The position numbers and the translations under genes are program-made. From NCBI GenBank assembly GCA_963989245.1, contig OZ022345.1, forward strand, positions 43,546,959 through 43,610,958: a stretch of DNA of 64,000 nucleotides, read 5' to 3'. The notes under the pieces are model-generated. The model had not been told where the DNA came from. It saw only the letters and a list, made by a program, of their open reading frames with translations, and did no database searches. Source of the DNA: Nansenia antarctica. Lineage: Eukaryota > Chordata > Actinopteri > Argentiniformes > Microstomatidae. Below are positions 12,805 through 55,548 of this stretch, one piece after another (positions within the stretch are counted from its first letter, which is position 1; each line of letters opens with the position of its first letter).

Positions 12805-13041
12805 GTAAATCCTGTTGGTGTTTTATTGCCATTAAGAAACAGGATGTTTGAGTGTATGTGTATCCTTTCAAATCACATCAAACGTCTGTAAGCACCAAGA
12901 TGTGATGCCGATAATGTTCTATTTGGCTGAAGACCTATCTTTGTTTAAGACCTTGTAATGATTATGTGCATCACCGCCGGTATTGCTATATAACCTACAG
13001 CACTTATTAATGTTACAGATTGCAGCGTGGAACGTGCCAGT

Positions 13042-44761
<31,720 letters not shown>

Positions 44762-45825
44762 TGGAGTGTCTCAGCCAGTCCAGGCAGCCAGGACCATACT
44801 CAGCCCACCTTTCAACCCAGCACCTGACTGTCATGTGCTTCCCAAACCATGTCCGTCTGTCTGCTCCACAAGCCTGACTGTCAGTCTGTCTTTAGTTGCT
44901 GCTGCCGCGTTGCGTTCCTCCCATCTTAGTCGTTACTCCGCCGTTGCCAAGCCAGTTTAACTTAGCCCCCCTTAGGGCGGTTAAAGATAGACCGCTGCCC
45001 GGCTCCATTACATTAGCTTAGAGTACATGGAGAAGGAGGGGAAATTGAGAGACAAGACTTCCACAGAGCAACGCTGGTCCCTTAAAGCTTTACCTTGCCT
45101 GTCGCCTGTCCCTCCTACACAGGTGACTCCAGCTTACGTGGTGCTACTAAACTATCCAGAATGTACAGACGGCACCGTTTCTCTCTCGACGTGTTTTTAC
45201 TGGGTGCTGTAGAGTTTTTAGGCCTCCGTCAAACTGCCTCCGTTTGACTATAAGCAATGTATTTTGTATTTTCCTTCCGTTGCTTTTTATCTGCAAATAC
45301 CTAAAGTGGTTTCTGAAAGAAGAAGAAGAAGAAAAAAAATGATTAAGAAAAAGTATGTGCCAATATGAACACCCGTTCTATATGCCTTTTTTAATTTGGC
45401 ACAAACTTCCCAGCGGACTGGCACATGTATGGTATATGGACTCAATGATTGTGCCGTTATGGGTGCCAGTCAAGCAGCTTTTAAAACATGCTTAGATGCC
45501 TGTGTCATTGTATGCATAAAGGTCCGATGTAAAAACAGAGCTTTGTTAGAAAACAAAATGAAAGTGATAGATTCTAGAGCTTTGTTTTTAATAATGATGT
45601 AAATTATGCTTCGTCACTCCACGATTGCCATTCTCGTGTATACATGCGGCGGTTGCATCTTGAGGCATGCTATTGAAATATTAATTCTATATTTATTTTG
45701 GTTTTGTATATTGGTATTTTACATACCAGTGAGAAAGTCATTATGTTTCTGCCATTTTAGATTTGTCAGGCTACACATCTTGAACATCTGGGTCCTACAA
45801 AATAAACAAGCAAGCATTTGAAAGA
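44762..45825 (+). other. sestd1: sestd1 3' UTR
   Basis: Sequence between the stop codon and the poly(A) signal, with no other ORF of note. The end is placed just after the AATAAA at 45801; cleavage position inferred. Confidence 0.7.
45801..45806 (+). promoter_or_regulatory. sestd1: sestd1 poly(A) signal AATAAA
   Basis: A canonical hexamer 1.04 kb after the stop codon, followed by a TGT-rich stretch (GATGTTTCGGACAGTGTTTA) suited to a downstream element. Confidence 0.7.
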
Positions 45826-47203
45826 TGTTTCGGACAGTGTTTAGTCTTTTTTATCAGTCAGTTTAGTTTAGTATTTATTTAGTATTTGTACCCTTTAATT
45901 TTTAAAACATTAATTTACAACAATGAATGAAATACACATGCGTAACACACAGAAAACATACATGTATGATACACAAATGTTGCCTTTTTTTTTTAAAACA
46001 CGTATTTTAACAAGTATGTTTGAGCCATCCAAACCAACTTAATACATATACAAAGATATTATGTCATATTTCAAAGTCATATGTCTGCTGTATAGTTTCC
46101 AAGTTGTGTATACTGAGAGACTGTGTTTACACACCAGGGCCCGGATTCACAAAGCGTTCTTAAGAAAAAAATTGTTCTTAAGAACAAAATGTGTTCTTAA
46201 GACAAAATGTAAGAAGATTTGGTATTCATGAAGAAATTCTTATCTTTTCTTAACTTTCTTCTTAAGATTTTTCCTAAGATAGAACTTAAGAACAACTTAA
46301 GAACAAATGAGATTCTTGAAAACAAAGTTCTTAGATTTCTTCTCAAATTTCTTCTCAACTTTAAGAGAAGCTCCCACCTGTCTTAAAGCAGCTAAAGTGA
46401 AAGGTAAGTCTTACTTGAACAATTTTGTATTGCATTTATTTGATTTTATTAATATTTAGTTTAGCCCTAGACAATGTGTTAACACATATTGTTAATTCAA
46501 GTTGGTCAGAGTACTTTTGTGTGAATGTAGCCTATCACATGTTTGTATGTTTGAGATATAACTGAAATGGGCCTTTCAGCCTGTGTCACATGTAGGCCTA
46601 TTCCTAGATTACACCACAATGTACTCAGAAAGTAAATCAAGGAGGCAGTTGTTGTATTTGATGTATACTACTTAATTAATCATTATGAACATGTTATTTA
46701 AGTAGGCCAAGTAACTGAAACAATGTCCTTACTATTATTTATTTTATATTCACATTTTAGATGGAAGTTCTTTGGGTAGCAGCTAGGGAGGAAAATCCAC
46801 CAAGGCCTCTGAGAGACAGAATGGATCCTCTTACACTACCTGATCATGTCTTAATTAGACAATATAGGCTTCCTAGGCCCGGAATTGTTTTTCTGGCTGA
46901 TCATTTGTCAGATGATCTGAAAAGGGAAACAAGGCGATCGACACCTCTTCCAGTGGTGTTGCAGGTTATGGCTGCCCTGAGATTCTATGCCTCAGGGTCT
47001 TTTCAAATGGTGGTGGGGGGCACTGAGTGTGAGCCAGTCCTCTATTAGCCGAGTGGTCAGAGATGTATCAAATGCACTCTGTAGAAGAGCAAGGCAGTTC
47101 ATTAAGTTTCCAGCAACAAATGCAGAATGCATTAGAACCAAGCAGCAATTATTTGAAATAGCAGGATTTCCTAATGTGTTGGGGGCAGTTGATGGGACAC
47201 ATG

Positions 47204-47440
47204 AATGAATGAATGAATGGTCTTTATTGTCATTGCTATAGTACAGGTACCAAACAACGAAATTTAGGAGGGGTGGCTCCCCTGGTGCTAGGAAAGAAAA
47301 AAACAAGAAAAAAAACAAGGGAAGAGCTGGTTTACATAAATAAAGGCTATGTACACTATCCACTATACTATACTGTACAGATAGACGACTAGGGTTGTCA
47401 TATTGCACATAGTGTTATTGCACATTCATTTAAAGTGTCG
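47204..47440 (-). mobile_element. L2-like LINE 3' tail in the Harbinger transposase
   Basis: TGAA repeats at 47204-47218, then GGTCTTTATTGTCATTGCTA and AGTACAGGTACCAAACAACG, ending near TTAAAGTGTCGCA. The insertion lies just after the VDGTH codons. Confidence 0.9.
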
Positions 47441-47734
47441 CAATCAAAGTAAGATCATGTACAAAATCCTATTCCTTTTTGCAAATCTATCATGTTTTTT
47501 TATGTTGTTTACAAAAGTATCAGCTTGAATCAAAACACATGTTACGTGGTGTTTAAAGTGTTAACTTAAATAGTGTTTCATTTTATTAATCTTTATTCCA
47601 AAGGCACCAAGTGATGAGGAGGACGGCTTTGTGAACCGGAAAAGCTTTCACTCCATCAATACGCAGGTCATCTGTGATGCAACGCTCCGGGTTACAGACC
47701 TTGTTGCAAAGTGGCCAGGTAGCACCCACGACTC

Positions 47735-47853
47735 CTTAGATCATTCGTTTTTTTTTTTTTACTAACACCAGGGGAGCCACCCCTCCTAAATGTCGTTGTT
47801 TGGTACCTGTACTGTAGCAATGACAAATAAAGTCCATTCCATTCCATTCCATA
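47735..47853 (+). mobile_element. L2-like LINE 3' tail, plus strand
   Basis: CACCAGGGGAGCCACCCCTC, then TTTGGTACCTGTACTGTAGC and ATAAAGTCCATTCCATTCCA, a 3' end with a CATTC-type rather than TTCA-type tail. It interrupts the second transposase exon after GSTHDS. Confidence 0.88.
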
Positions 47854-48420
47854 CTGAACAATTCAGGCACAGGGATAACATTCAATGAGGGAGAAATGCC
47901 TGATGGATGGTTGTTAGGTGAGTAACTAGTCATGAATTGTACTTTAGGTTACACAAAGACATACACTGTATTATCCTAACTACTTTCCTATACTACTGAT
48001 AGGTGACAGTGGCTACGCCCTAAGGCCATGGCTGATGACCCCAATCCTCCACCCAGCAACAGAGCCAGACGAGCGCTACAGCCGTGCGCAACGCAAAACC
48101 CGGGGTGTTGTGGAGAGGTGCATCGGGGTAGTAAAATCCCGATTCAGATGCATTGACCGTTCTAGTGGAGTGCTCCAATACACTCCTGAAAGGGCGTGTA
48201 AAATCATCACCTGTGCATTCATCCTCCACAACATCTGCATCATGTACCGCTTGCCACTTCCTCACATCCCAGATGACCCTGACCCTGAGGGAGATATCCC
48301 AGGCCCAGTCCCCGCCCCATGTAATTCTGGCATACAAGTGAGACAAGACCTCATAAGGAGGAGATTCATGTAACATAATAAACAACACATGAAAAACCTA
48401 TGTGAGCAATTTATATTTTA

Positions 48421-49864
48421 TTATAATTCAAATTTATTTTTTAATTCAAATTTTGCTCTGGCAAGTTCCAGCTGCTCTGCCATGATGAGCAGCTTCTCCT
48501 TCTCCACCAGAAGAAGCTGCTCTTGCACGCCCCTCAGCAGTTTCACTTCTTGGAGAAGCTCCTGTTGGACGGATATCATGTCCTGTGTGTGTGTGACATC
48601 CAAAGTACCGGTATCTAAAGAAAAGCAACGGAAACAAATATGCGCTGTTAGTTATGTAGTCGGCTAAAAGAACTTACACTTGCAAGATGAAGGCATGCTC
48701 TGTAGGCTACAGACAGTATTAGATCAAAGTTCTGAGATTTAAAAAATGGTTTGGCTTGTCTGGGTTTATTGAATGGCATGGCGGTTTATTGGGATTATCA
48801 AAGTAAGACAAAGTATGATTGGACTGTGACATTAATTATGCTCCAATTTAAGCAAATAAAGCAAAGGCTAAACAGACGTTTTAGTAGCCTACCCAACCGT
48901 ACGTCAATCATTTTGTCGTCAACTTTACGTTAAGTATGTCTTGGATGTGCAGATAGACCATTTTCGATATATGAATAACAAAAACAATAATGACAATGTT
49001 ATCCGACGGTTATTCGCGTGACAAGAGTACAGTAAACAAACAATAGGCTACAGAAAGTCGCCTACAGAACAAAGCAGCCTACATCAAATGCAAAATGTAT
49101 CAGAACCACTGTTTATTGTTGTCTAATCGCTGTCATCCCGGCGGCCTAGTTCGTTATGTTTTCTGCCCGAGCTGAGTCGCATTTACGTGCACTAGCAGCT
49201 GGGAGAACGTCGATTGCCTATGCTGTTGCAGTGGGGCTTTCTCAAAGACCGATACTTGCGGATTTAACATTCAATGTTAAATCATATGAAACTTGCGAAT
49301 TCAGTTTTATATGATTTAACATTGAACTAGTTGAATGTCTGTAAACAAGTTGTGTTTCACAGAGTTTGCGCAAAACATTGTCATTTTTCCAAACCAACTT
49401 ATTTTCACACTTTTATTGTGTAGCTGGTGATAGTCGCTTGTGTAGCTGCTAGCTTACCTCCAGTTAGCATCTCTCCGGTGTCGACTCCTCCGTCCACTCC
49501 TTCAACGAGAGTCTCCCCAATCGCCCCCAAGATTTTCTCCTCCAATTGGTCTAAATGGACCGATGACTTTCCTCCTCCCGTCTTCTTGACCTCCCTTGCC
49601 CTCTCAGCTGCCTTTTTCTTCACGATGGACTTGATGTCCGCCCACTTTTTTTTTAATGGAGATGCCATCCCTGGCTAGCACTCCCACTGCGGAGACCGTC
49701 CTGGCAACCCTTTCCCACCCCCTCTTTTTATTGTCCGCCGTCACCGATACGTTGTCTAATTTTCCCAATAATAATCTTTTTTTTTAAATGACCTCCTCTA
49801 CCAAAACCTCCAACTCCTGCCTTGTGAAATTCTTGGACCTCTTAGCTGCTCTGCTGTCTTCCAT
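48421..49864 (-). pseudogene. Harbinger Myb/SANT-like accessory protein, frame-broken
   Basis: Minus-strand gene converging with the transposase. Probable exon 1 is 49864-49458: it starts MEDSRAAKRSKNFT, meets a frame break near the A run at about 49780, resumes as MASPLKKKWADIKSIVKKKA (Myb/SANT-like) and ends at a good donor (GTAAGC at 49457). Probable exon 2 is 48615-48421, after acceptor TTTCTTTAG, giving QELLQEVKLLRGVQEQLLLV and a heptad-like LELARAKFELKNKFEL end. Such proteins help the Harbinger transposase enter the nucleus and bind the ends (known for the family). Confidence 0.8.
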
Positions 49865-50337
49865 TGTTAGTTAACCGTTATGACCGCGACACATAGTCAC
49901 GCGAGTGATAAGTTCAAAAGAGAGAGAGAGAGACACACAGGTGTAAAAATCACAGTTCAAAATCTAAGAACTTCTTAAGTGAGAAAACTAAGAACTTCTT
50001 AAGAACTTCTTAAGTGAGAAAACTAAGAAGTTCTAAAGACAGGACAATTCTTAAGAAAAAAATGGTGAATAGTGTTTAAGAACATTCTTAGGAACATCTT
50101 ATCTTTTTTCTTAAGAATTGTCTTAAGAAATATCTTAAGAACACTTTTGTGAATCCGGCCCCAGATGGCGCTAATTACCCATTTCCCCCTAGACACATGC
50201 ACTACATCCCTATCCTGCAATCCGAACTGTCCACCCATTTCCTGAAGTGTCTTCCACATGGATTTAGATGGAATTGACATACAGGCCTAGACCTGTGCCA
50301 GACCCACTCCTGCTCTCGGCCCGATCTCCAAAACACA

Positions 50338-50955
50338 ACTGCTCCAGACCAGACTAAACCTGCTCCAGACCAGACCAACCCTGTTCCAGACCAGACCAAC
50401 CCTGTTCCAGACCAGACCAGACCAACCCTCTTCCAGACCAGACCAACCCTGTTCCAGACCAGACCAGACCAACCCTGTTCCAGACCAGACCAGACCAACC
50501 CTGTTCCAGACCAGACCAGACCAACCCTGTTCCAGACCAGACCAGACCAACCCTGTTCCAGACCAGACCAGACCAACCCTGTTCCAGAACAGACTAAACC
50601 TGCTCCAGACCACCCTGTTCCAGAACAGACTAAACCTGCTCCAGACCACCCTGTTCCAGACCAGACCAGACCAACCCTGTTCCAGACCAGACCAGACCAA
50701 CCCTGTTCCAGACCAGACCAACCTTGTTCCAGACCAGACCAGACCAACCCTGTTCCAGACCAGACCAGACCAACCCTGTTCCAGACCAGACCAGACCAAC
50801 CCTGTTCCAGACCAGACCAGACCAACCCTGTTCCAGACCAGACCAGACCAACCCTGTTCCAGACCAGACCAGACCAACCCTGTTCCAGACCAGACCAGCC
50901 CAACCCTGCTCCAGACCAGACCAGCCCAACCCTGCTCCAGACCAGACCAGACCCA
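50338..50955. repeat. Minisatellite of 21-26 bp (ACCAACCCTGTTCCAGACCA type)
   Basis: About 25 units of ACCAACCCTGTTCCAGACCA plus one or more GACCAG blocks, with variants (AACAGACTAAACCTGCTCC). It is intergenic between sestd1 and ccdc141; long open frames on both strands are by-products. Confidence 0.96.
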
Positions 50956-53900
50956 GTCATCTTCCAAACCCAGCCAGTAGAGGGTGCAGGGTGGACCTAC
51001 GTAGCTGTAACTGTGTTTTCCCTTGCCTATACTTCTCAGCACAAATAGCATCCAAAAGAAACTATGCTAATGCGGGTATGTTGAGTATGTACTGTATGCT
51101 GAATATATTCAGATCTATTGTATACGTCCATATGAGAATATTTATGGTAACTCATTTGTTTCGGCTAGAGCTGGGATAGTCAGACAGCGTGTGACTGACA
51201 TTCATTGCCTAGTCGTTGGATGACAAGACTAGAATAGCATCCACATGTCTATGAAAGCAGCTTTTAGACATCCTCTGAACACACAATAAGATTCAGTTAT
51301 TTTATTATTTTACAGCCTGATGAGTAGGTACTTAATATTATCTAATATGTACATAGTAATTACACTCACTGTTTCTTTTAGATTCACTGATCAGGTAGGC
51401 TGAATGTGGATAGAACATAACTTAAGAAATAACTTGTTAGAACATAATTTCATAATGAATAGGTTAATACCAACTAAAACAGGGCAGTAGAATAACGGCT
51501 TACCCAAGATTCCAATCACACATTTGTGATTGGAACACACATTTAATTTGGTAATTGAGAATATCTATTAGATTTTAGTTGGATAAATATGTCACAATAA
51601 TTGGAAACAAAAGATCTACTTCCCTCTAGACATACTCTTAATTGTTTCAGACTTCAGAATACCGTAGAAGAACAGACAACATAAAGTCGTATATTCATTC
51701 AAATGGAGCGTTACCACATGATATCCTGTCCACATGGAAGAACTTAACGGTTGTTGTTTGAGGCCTAGTTCGGTTCCAGATCCAGTGGCTGTTGCTGATG
51801 CCTAATGACATGAGGCTGATGGAGGTACCTAAATATAAACATTCTCAGATTTGGCCTGGCCACTCAGAGAGGCTGGCCCTACTTTATCAGGACACCCCCA
51901 ACCCCCAACAGATGGCTGGACTGCTGGGGCCTCCCAGGTCCTCACTCTCTCACTCTCTCCCCCCTGCACTGTCGGGACTTCTAAGACAGAGCTAGCTGCT
52001 GTCTACTTTATCAGCTGTTTCTCCAACTTTGCAGCTGCTGCCATGCTAGCTCATGAAAGCCTTGGTAGGTAGTGGAGTTGGTATGGCTGTAATGTCACTG
52101 GGGAGGATATGTGGAGAGCATTTTTCCCGTTAGCACTCAACACTCCTATGGCCAATCATCCAAGCATTGTGAGGAGCATTCCTGTCGCACAGGGTTGGGA
52201 GTTTAGGATACCTCACTGAAAATTGCTGCTCATGTTTTGGGGAATAGTATCAACAGTATCATGCACTTGTATCATGTAAATTAGTTTTTCATCCAAAAGT
52301 CTGACTCACCATTTGATTTGGTATGAAGTTGAGAGATGGGGCTCAGAAAATGTGGCCACTCTCAAATTCATTCACAGAGCTCTGGATGCAAGAACTAACG
52401 GTCCTCCAATCATCCTCCTTTGCTGGTCTCAGTTCCAATCATTAACATACAACATACCATAAACGATGGAGGTTTGGCACATATCTGGTAAATTACATAT
52501 TTCTGCTAAACCCAAATATTAACATATTTTGTACAGATGGTACAAATGTTAATTGTATTTTAAAGATACAGTACATTGTTTGTTTTCAAAGCTTTCCAGT
52601 ATGTTGTTGGTTTACAAACAACCTTGTGTTTTGGGTTATGAATGATACAGTAAGACAGTACTACACTCATTTGGAATTCATAGTCAAGTCATATTCTCTC
52701 ATAAATGTAAATGTCCATTGAACTACTGAACAAATCCCAGATTGTGCCTTAATTAAACTGTCATGCACATTTTCTTTCGCAGAATTCTCTTAACCCATGG
52801 TCATGCTATTGTCACCCTGGATCACTCATAACAAAACAAAATATATGTTTGTGTCTGATACTGTACATTTTCTGTCATCTGTATGTAGTTTTTCCTTATT
52901 GTTATTATAACCTAGTTCTGATGTGCTGACACTCTGTATTTCAACAATTTCTCTGTCAGCAAAAGAACAAAAATGTCAGCACTTTTGGAGGTAAGGTTTG
53001 AGTGTCAAAATGGTTTTCTCTTTTTGGTAGAAATGTAAATATGTTCCCCTTCAAACTTAAGTGTAAGATACTGTTGTAAACAGCGATTGTTCATGGTATT
53101 GTTTGGTATACACACACGCACACATATACACATATTCAACAGTGTGAACAGTGGTTCTATTCTATCCTTGACAAAGCGATTGACCCTATACAGCAGGACC
53201 CTGTCTGATTATTCACCCCCTACACAGTGCCCATAAGTACACAGTACCCATAACAGACGGCTCTTAGTTCTCCAACCACCGTATTCCTTCCAACGAAGCA
53301 CACTACAACGTAATACTCTAACGTTGGTATACCTTCCAACAAAGTACACACTACAATATAGTACTTTAACCTTGGTGTGTCTCCAACAAAGAACACGAAA
53401 ACCTAGTCCAACTGTGGTACTATGCCCAGTTCACTTCAGTTCAGAGTTTACTGGGATACAAGAGAATGCATGACATTCACACAGTGAAATTCTAACTTCC
53501 TCTTCGAAAACACAACAGAACACAGTAGTTGCACAGAGACCCAGTAGTATCTCTCCAACAGAGCCTCCCTCTATGTAAATCAGCAGAATTATACTGCACA
53601 TTTTAAACTCATTCAGGTGATTTTGCATCTTGCCTCCAGAGGGACAATGCTTACTTTATTTTTTCATTTCAGAATTCGAAACGTCATTAACTGCAGCAAC
53701 AATGGTGGGACCTCCATAGAAACACACAATACGAGACAGTCATGCAGACATTACACTGGAAAGAGACATGACATTGATTAAAATAGGGGAAAAAGTGACT
53801 GTATGTGTTGGGTATATAGATAGGAAGTGACCTAGGGGATCTGGTATCCTGAGTGTGTTTGATAACCAGAGGCAACCAGAGGGTTGTTGTGCTTGTATCA

Positions 53901-54246
53901 CGCCTGGAAACATACTGGTTGATTTGTTCCTCTCTAGAGTCAGCAATTCATGGTGTATTCATTGTCTATGACTGTTGAAAGTACAGTATATACAGTATTT
54001 ACCATGTTATCTGTCAAATATATTGTATTTTTTGTGTTAGATTTTCTTTCTATTTCTTTTAGTTATTGTGTTTGATCCAAAATGTTTACAGTAGTGTAAA
54101 AAAGAATACTGTATTTATTTGTGTCCGATCAGGAGAGTTACCGGTATGCCTCCAAAACATCCATTGATTGAAGCGCTGTATGGAAGAGACTGTTCTGAAG
54201 CAGCGGGAAGCTGGGAGTGTTTCCCTGAGCTCTGATGCCTCAGAAT

Positions 54247-54250
<4 letters not shown>
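50956..54250. other. Intergenic stretch between sestd1 and ccdc141
   Basis: No coding block, tandem array or transposon recognised in about 3.3 kb. Possible regulatory sequence of ccdc141 cannot be judged by eye. Confidence 0.4.

Positions 54251-54324
<74 letters not shown>
54251..54324. repeat. (TC)n microsatellite, about 37 repeats
   Basis: Uninterrupted TC run; surrounding short frames are artefacts. Confidence 0.97.
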
Positions 54325-54328
<4 letters not shown>

Positions 54329-54819
54329 TTTCATTGTGCTGCAGTCAGGGAACTAGACCAGGCGTTCATTAAAACAATACTTCTCTCACTGGTTTGTACT
54401 CTTAAGAGATATTCTAAAAGAACCTTGGGGGATTTTCTTTTTTTAATGTCTCAAAGGAATGCCAGTTTCCACATAATATGAAATGCACAGTGTACCGAGT
54501 TTGAGAGAGAGGCTAAAAATGGTCCTTTGGATGACTCAGTAGTGAAAGTATTGCTGGTGTGTTGAGGGGTTTCCAGTCTAGTGATTAGCAGTGGCCAGTG
54601 AGAGGCTAAGGGCTTCTCTCTTCCAGATCTAAACAGTGGAACAGCATACCAGGGTGAAGGGTGCTTGGCTGCAGAGGGGACACTGGAAAATCTTGGTTAA
54701 CTCAGAGGAGTATGGTGCAGCTAGTCTGATCAACATCTCTATGTCCAGCCTAAAATCCATTGGAACAGATGATACTCCGTAGGTGGGCCATGTGTGTTTC
54801 TCAGGGTGTGCATGTGCAT

Positions 54820-54828
<9 letters not shown>

Positions 54829-54865
<37 letters not shown>

Positions 54866-54875
54866 ACGCGTGTGC

Positions 54876-54940
<65 letters not shown>
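54829..54940. repeat. Compound (GT)n-(GA)n microsatellite
   Basis: GT run at 54829-54863, a short CACGCGTGTGCCT spacer, then a GA run of about 31 repeats at 54879-54940. About 500 bases upstream of the ccdc141 start codon. Confidence 0.97.
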
Positions 54941-54941
<1 letters not shown>

Positions 54942-55446
54942 CAGAGAGGCAGAGGGAGGGAGGGTGAGCAGAGAGACCAGCGCCACCCTAACTAGGGGTG
55001 TGTCAGACGGCTCTCTGCACAGTGTGATAATCCTAGTGGATGTTTCTATTTTTAACGCACCGTGTTCTCTGCCCTGTCAACTTGTGCTCTGTGTGTCTCC
55101 TTTAGAGCGTCCATTCAAGCCCACAGCTCTACGGCGGGGACTGGAGAGACAGAGAGGACACTGCTGCTGCTGGGAACCACTCTGGAACACTCTGGAACAT
55201 GACTAACATGACCTGTTGGGATCAGGGATCCGGGGGCTGCCGGTGTTGACTTTGTCACTTTGTTCCAAAGGATTATTGGGGCTGTTTGGAGTGTTTTGTT
55301 TTAACGCCTCCAGGGACTGAAGCAGTGCACAGGAGAGACAGGGGTCGCAGCACTCTGGGAGAGGAGAGAGGGTAGTAAGGGGCTACCGCCAACTCTCTAT
55401 TGACCATCTTGTTCTTTATGACGTGTGGACTGGACCGGGAGGGACA
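54941..55446 (+). other. ccdc141: ccdc141 5' UTR / promoter-proximal region
   Basis: The sequence upstream of the start codon. An acceptor-like CTGTGTGTCTCCTTTAG ends at 55105, so the ATG-bearing exon may begin at 55106; no TATA box is obvious. Confidence 0.35.
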
Positions 55447-55548
55447 ATGTCCAACAAAGGTGATACAGGAGGTCAGCCCTCCTCAACAACGATCAGCACC
55501 ATCGCAGTGCAGGCTGGGGACTCGCAGATTATTGTGACTGTACTCAAG
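55447..55548 (+). CDS. ccdc141: ccdc141 coding exon 1 (residues 1-34, phase 0)
   Basis: ATG at 55447 in the context GACAATGTCC; encodes MSNKGDTGGQPSSTTISTIA and VQAGDSQIIVTVLK. Donor GTAGAG. Confidence 0.93.

Larger units (their letters stand above)
46761..48373 (+). pseudogene. Harbinger (HARBI1-like) transposase, disrupted
   Basis: Starts MEVLWVAAREENPPRPLRDR and continues through LPVVLQVMAALRFYASGSFQ. A short frame-shifting deletion occurs near 47030 (TGTGAGCC), after which the second frame reads SISRVVRDVSNALCRRARQF and NVLGAVDGTH, the first DDE Asp. An L2 tail then interrupts. The protein resumes at 47604 (after TTCCAAAG) with APSDEEDGFVNRKSFHSINT, is interrupted again near 47742 by another L2 tail, and ends with WLLGDSGYALRPW (second Asp) and RGVVERCIGVVKSRFRC (Glu), stopping at 48373. 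Not functional as it stands. Confidence 0.92.
46137..50162. mobile_element. Two-gene PIF/Harbinger transposon with nested L2 tails
   Basis: The ends are inverted repeats: GGGCCCGGATTCACAAAGCG at the left and, in reverse complement, GGGGCCGGATTCACAAAAGT at the right; both are followed by about 180 bp full of TTCTTAAGAA-type motifs. Inside are a DDE transposase gene on the plus strand (46761-48373) and a Myb/SANT-like gene on the minus strand (49864-48421), converging tail to tail. Two L2 3' ends have inserted into the transposase gene. The target duplication could not be fixed with confidence. Confidence 0.9.

Noticed and set aside
50202..51051. About 250-codon minus-strand frames rich in GLVWSG
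   Set aside because: By-product of the intergenic minisatellite; open in several frames with no other coding evidence.
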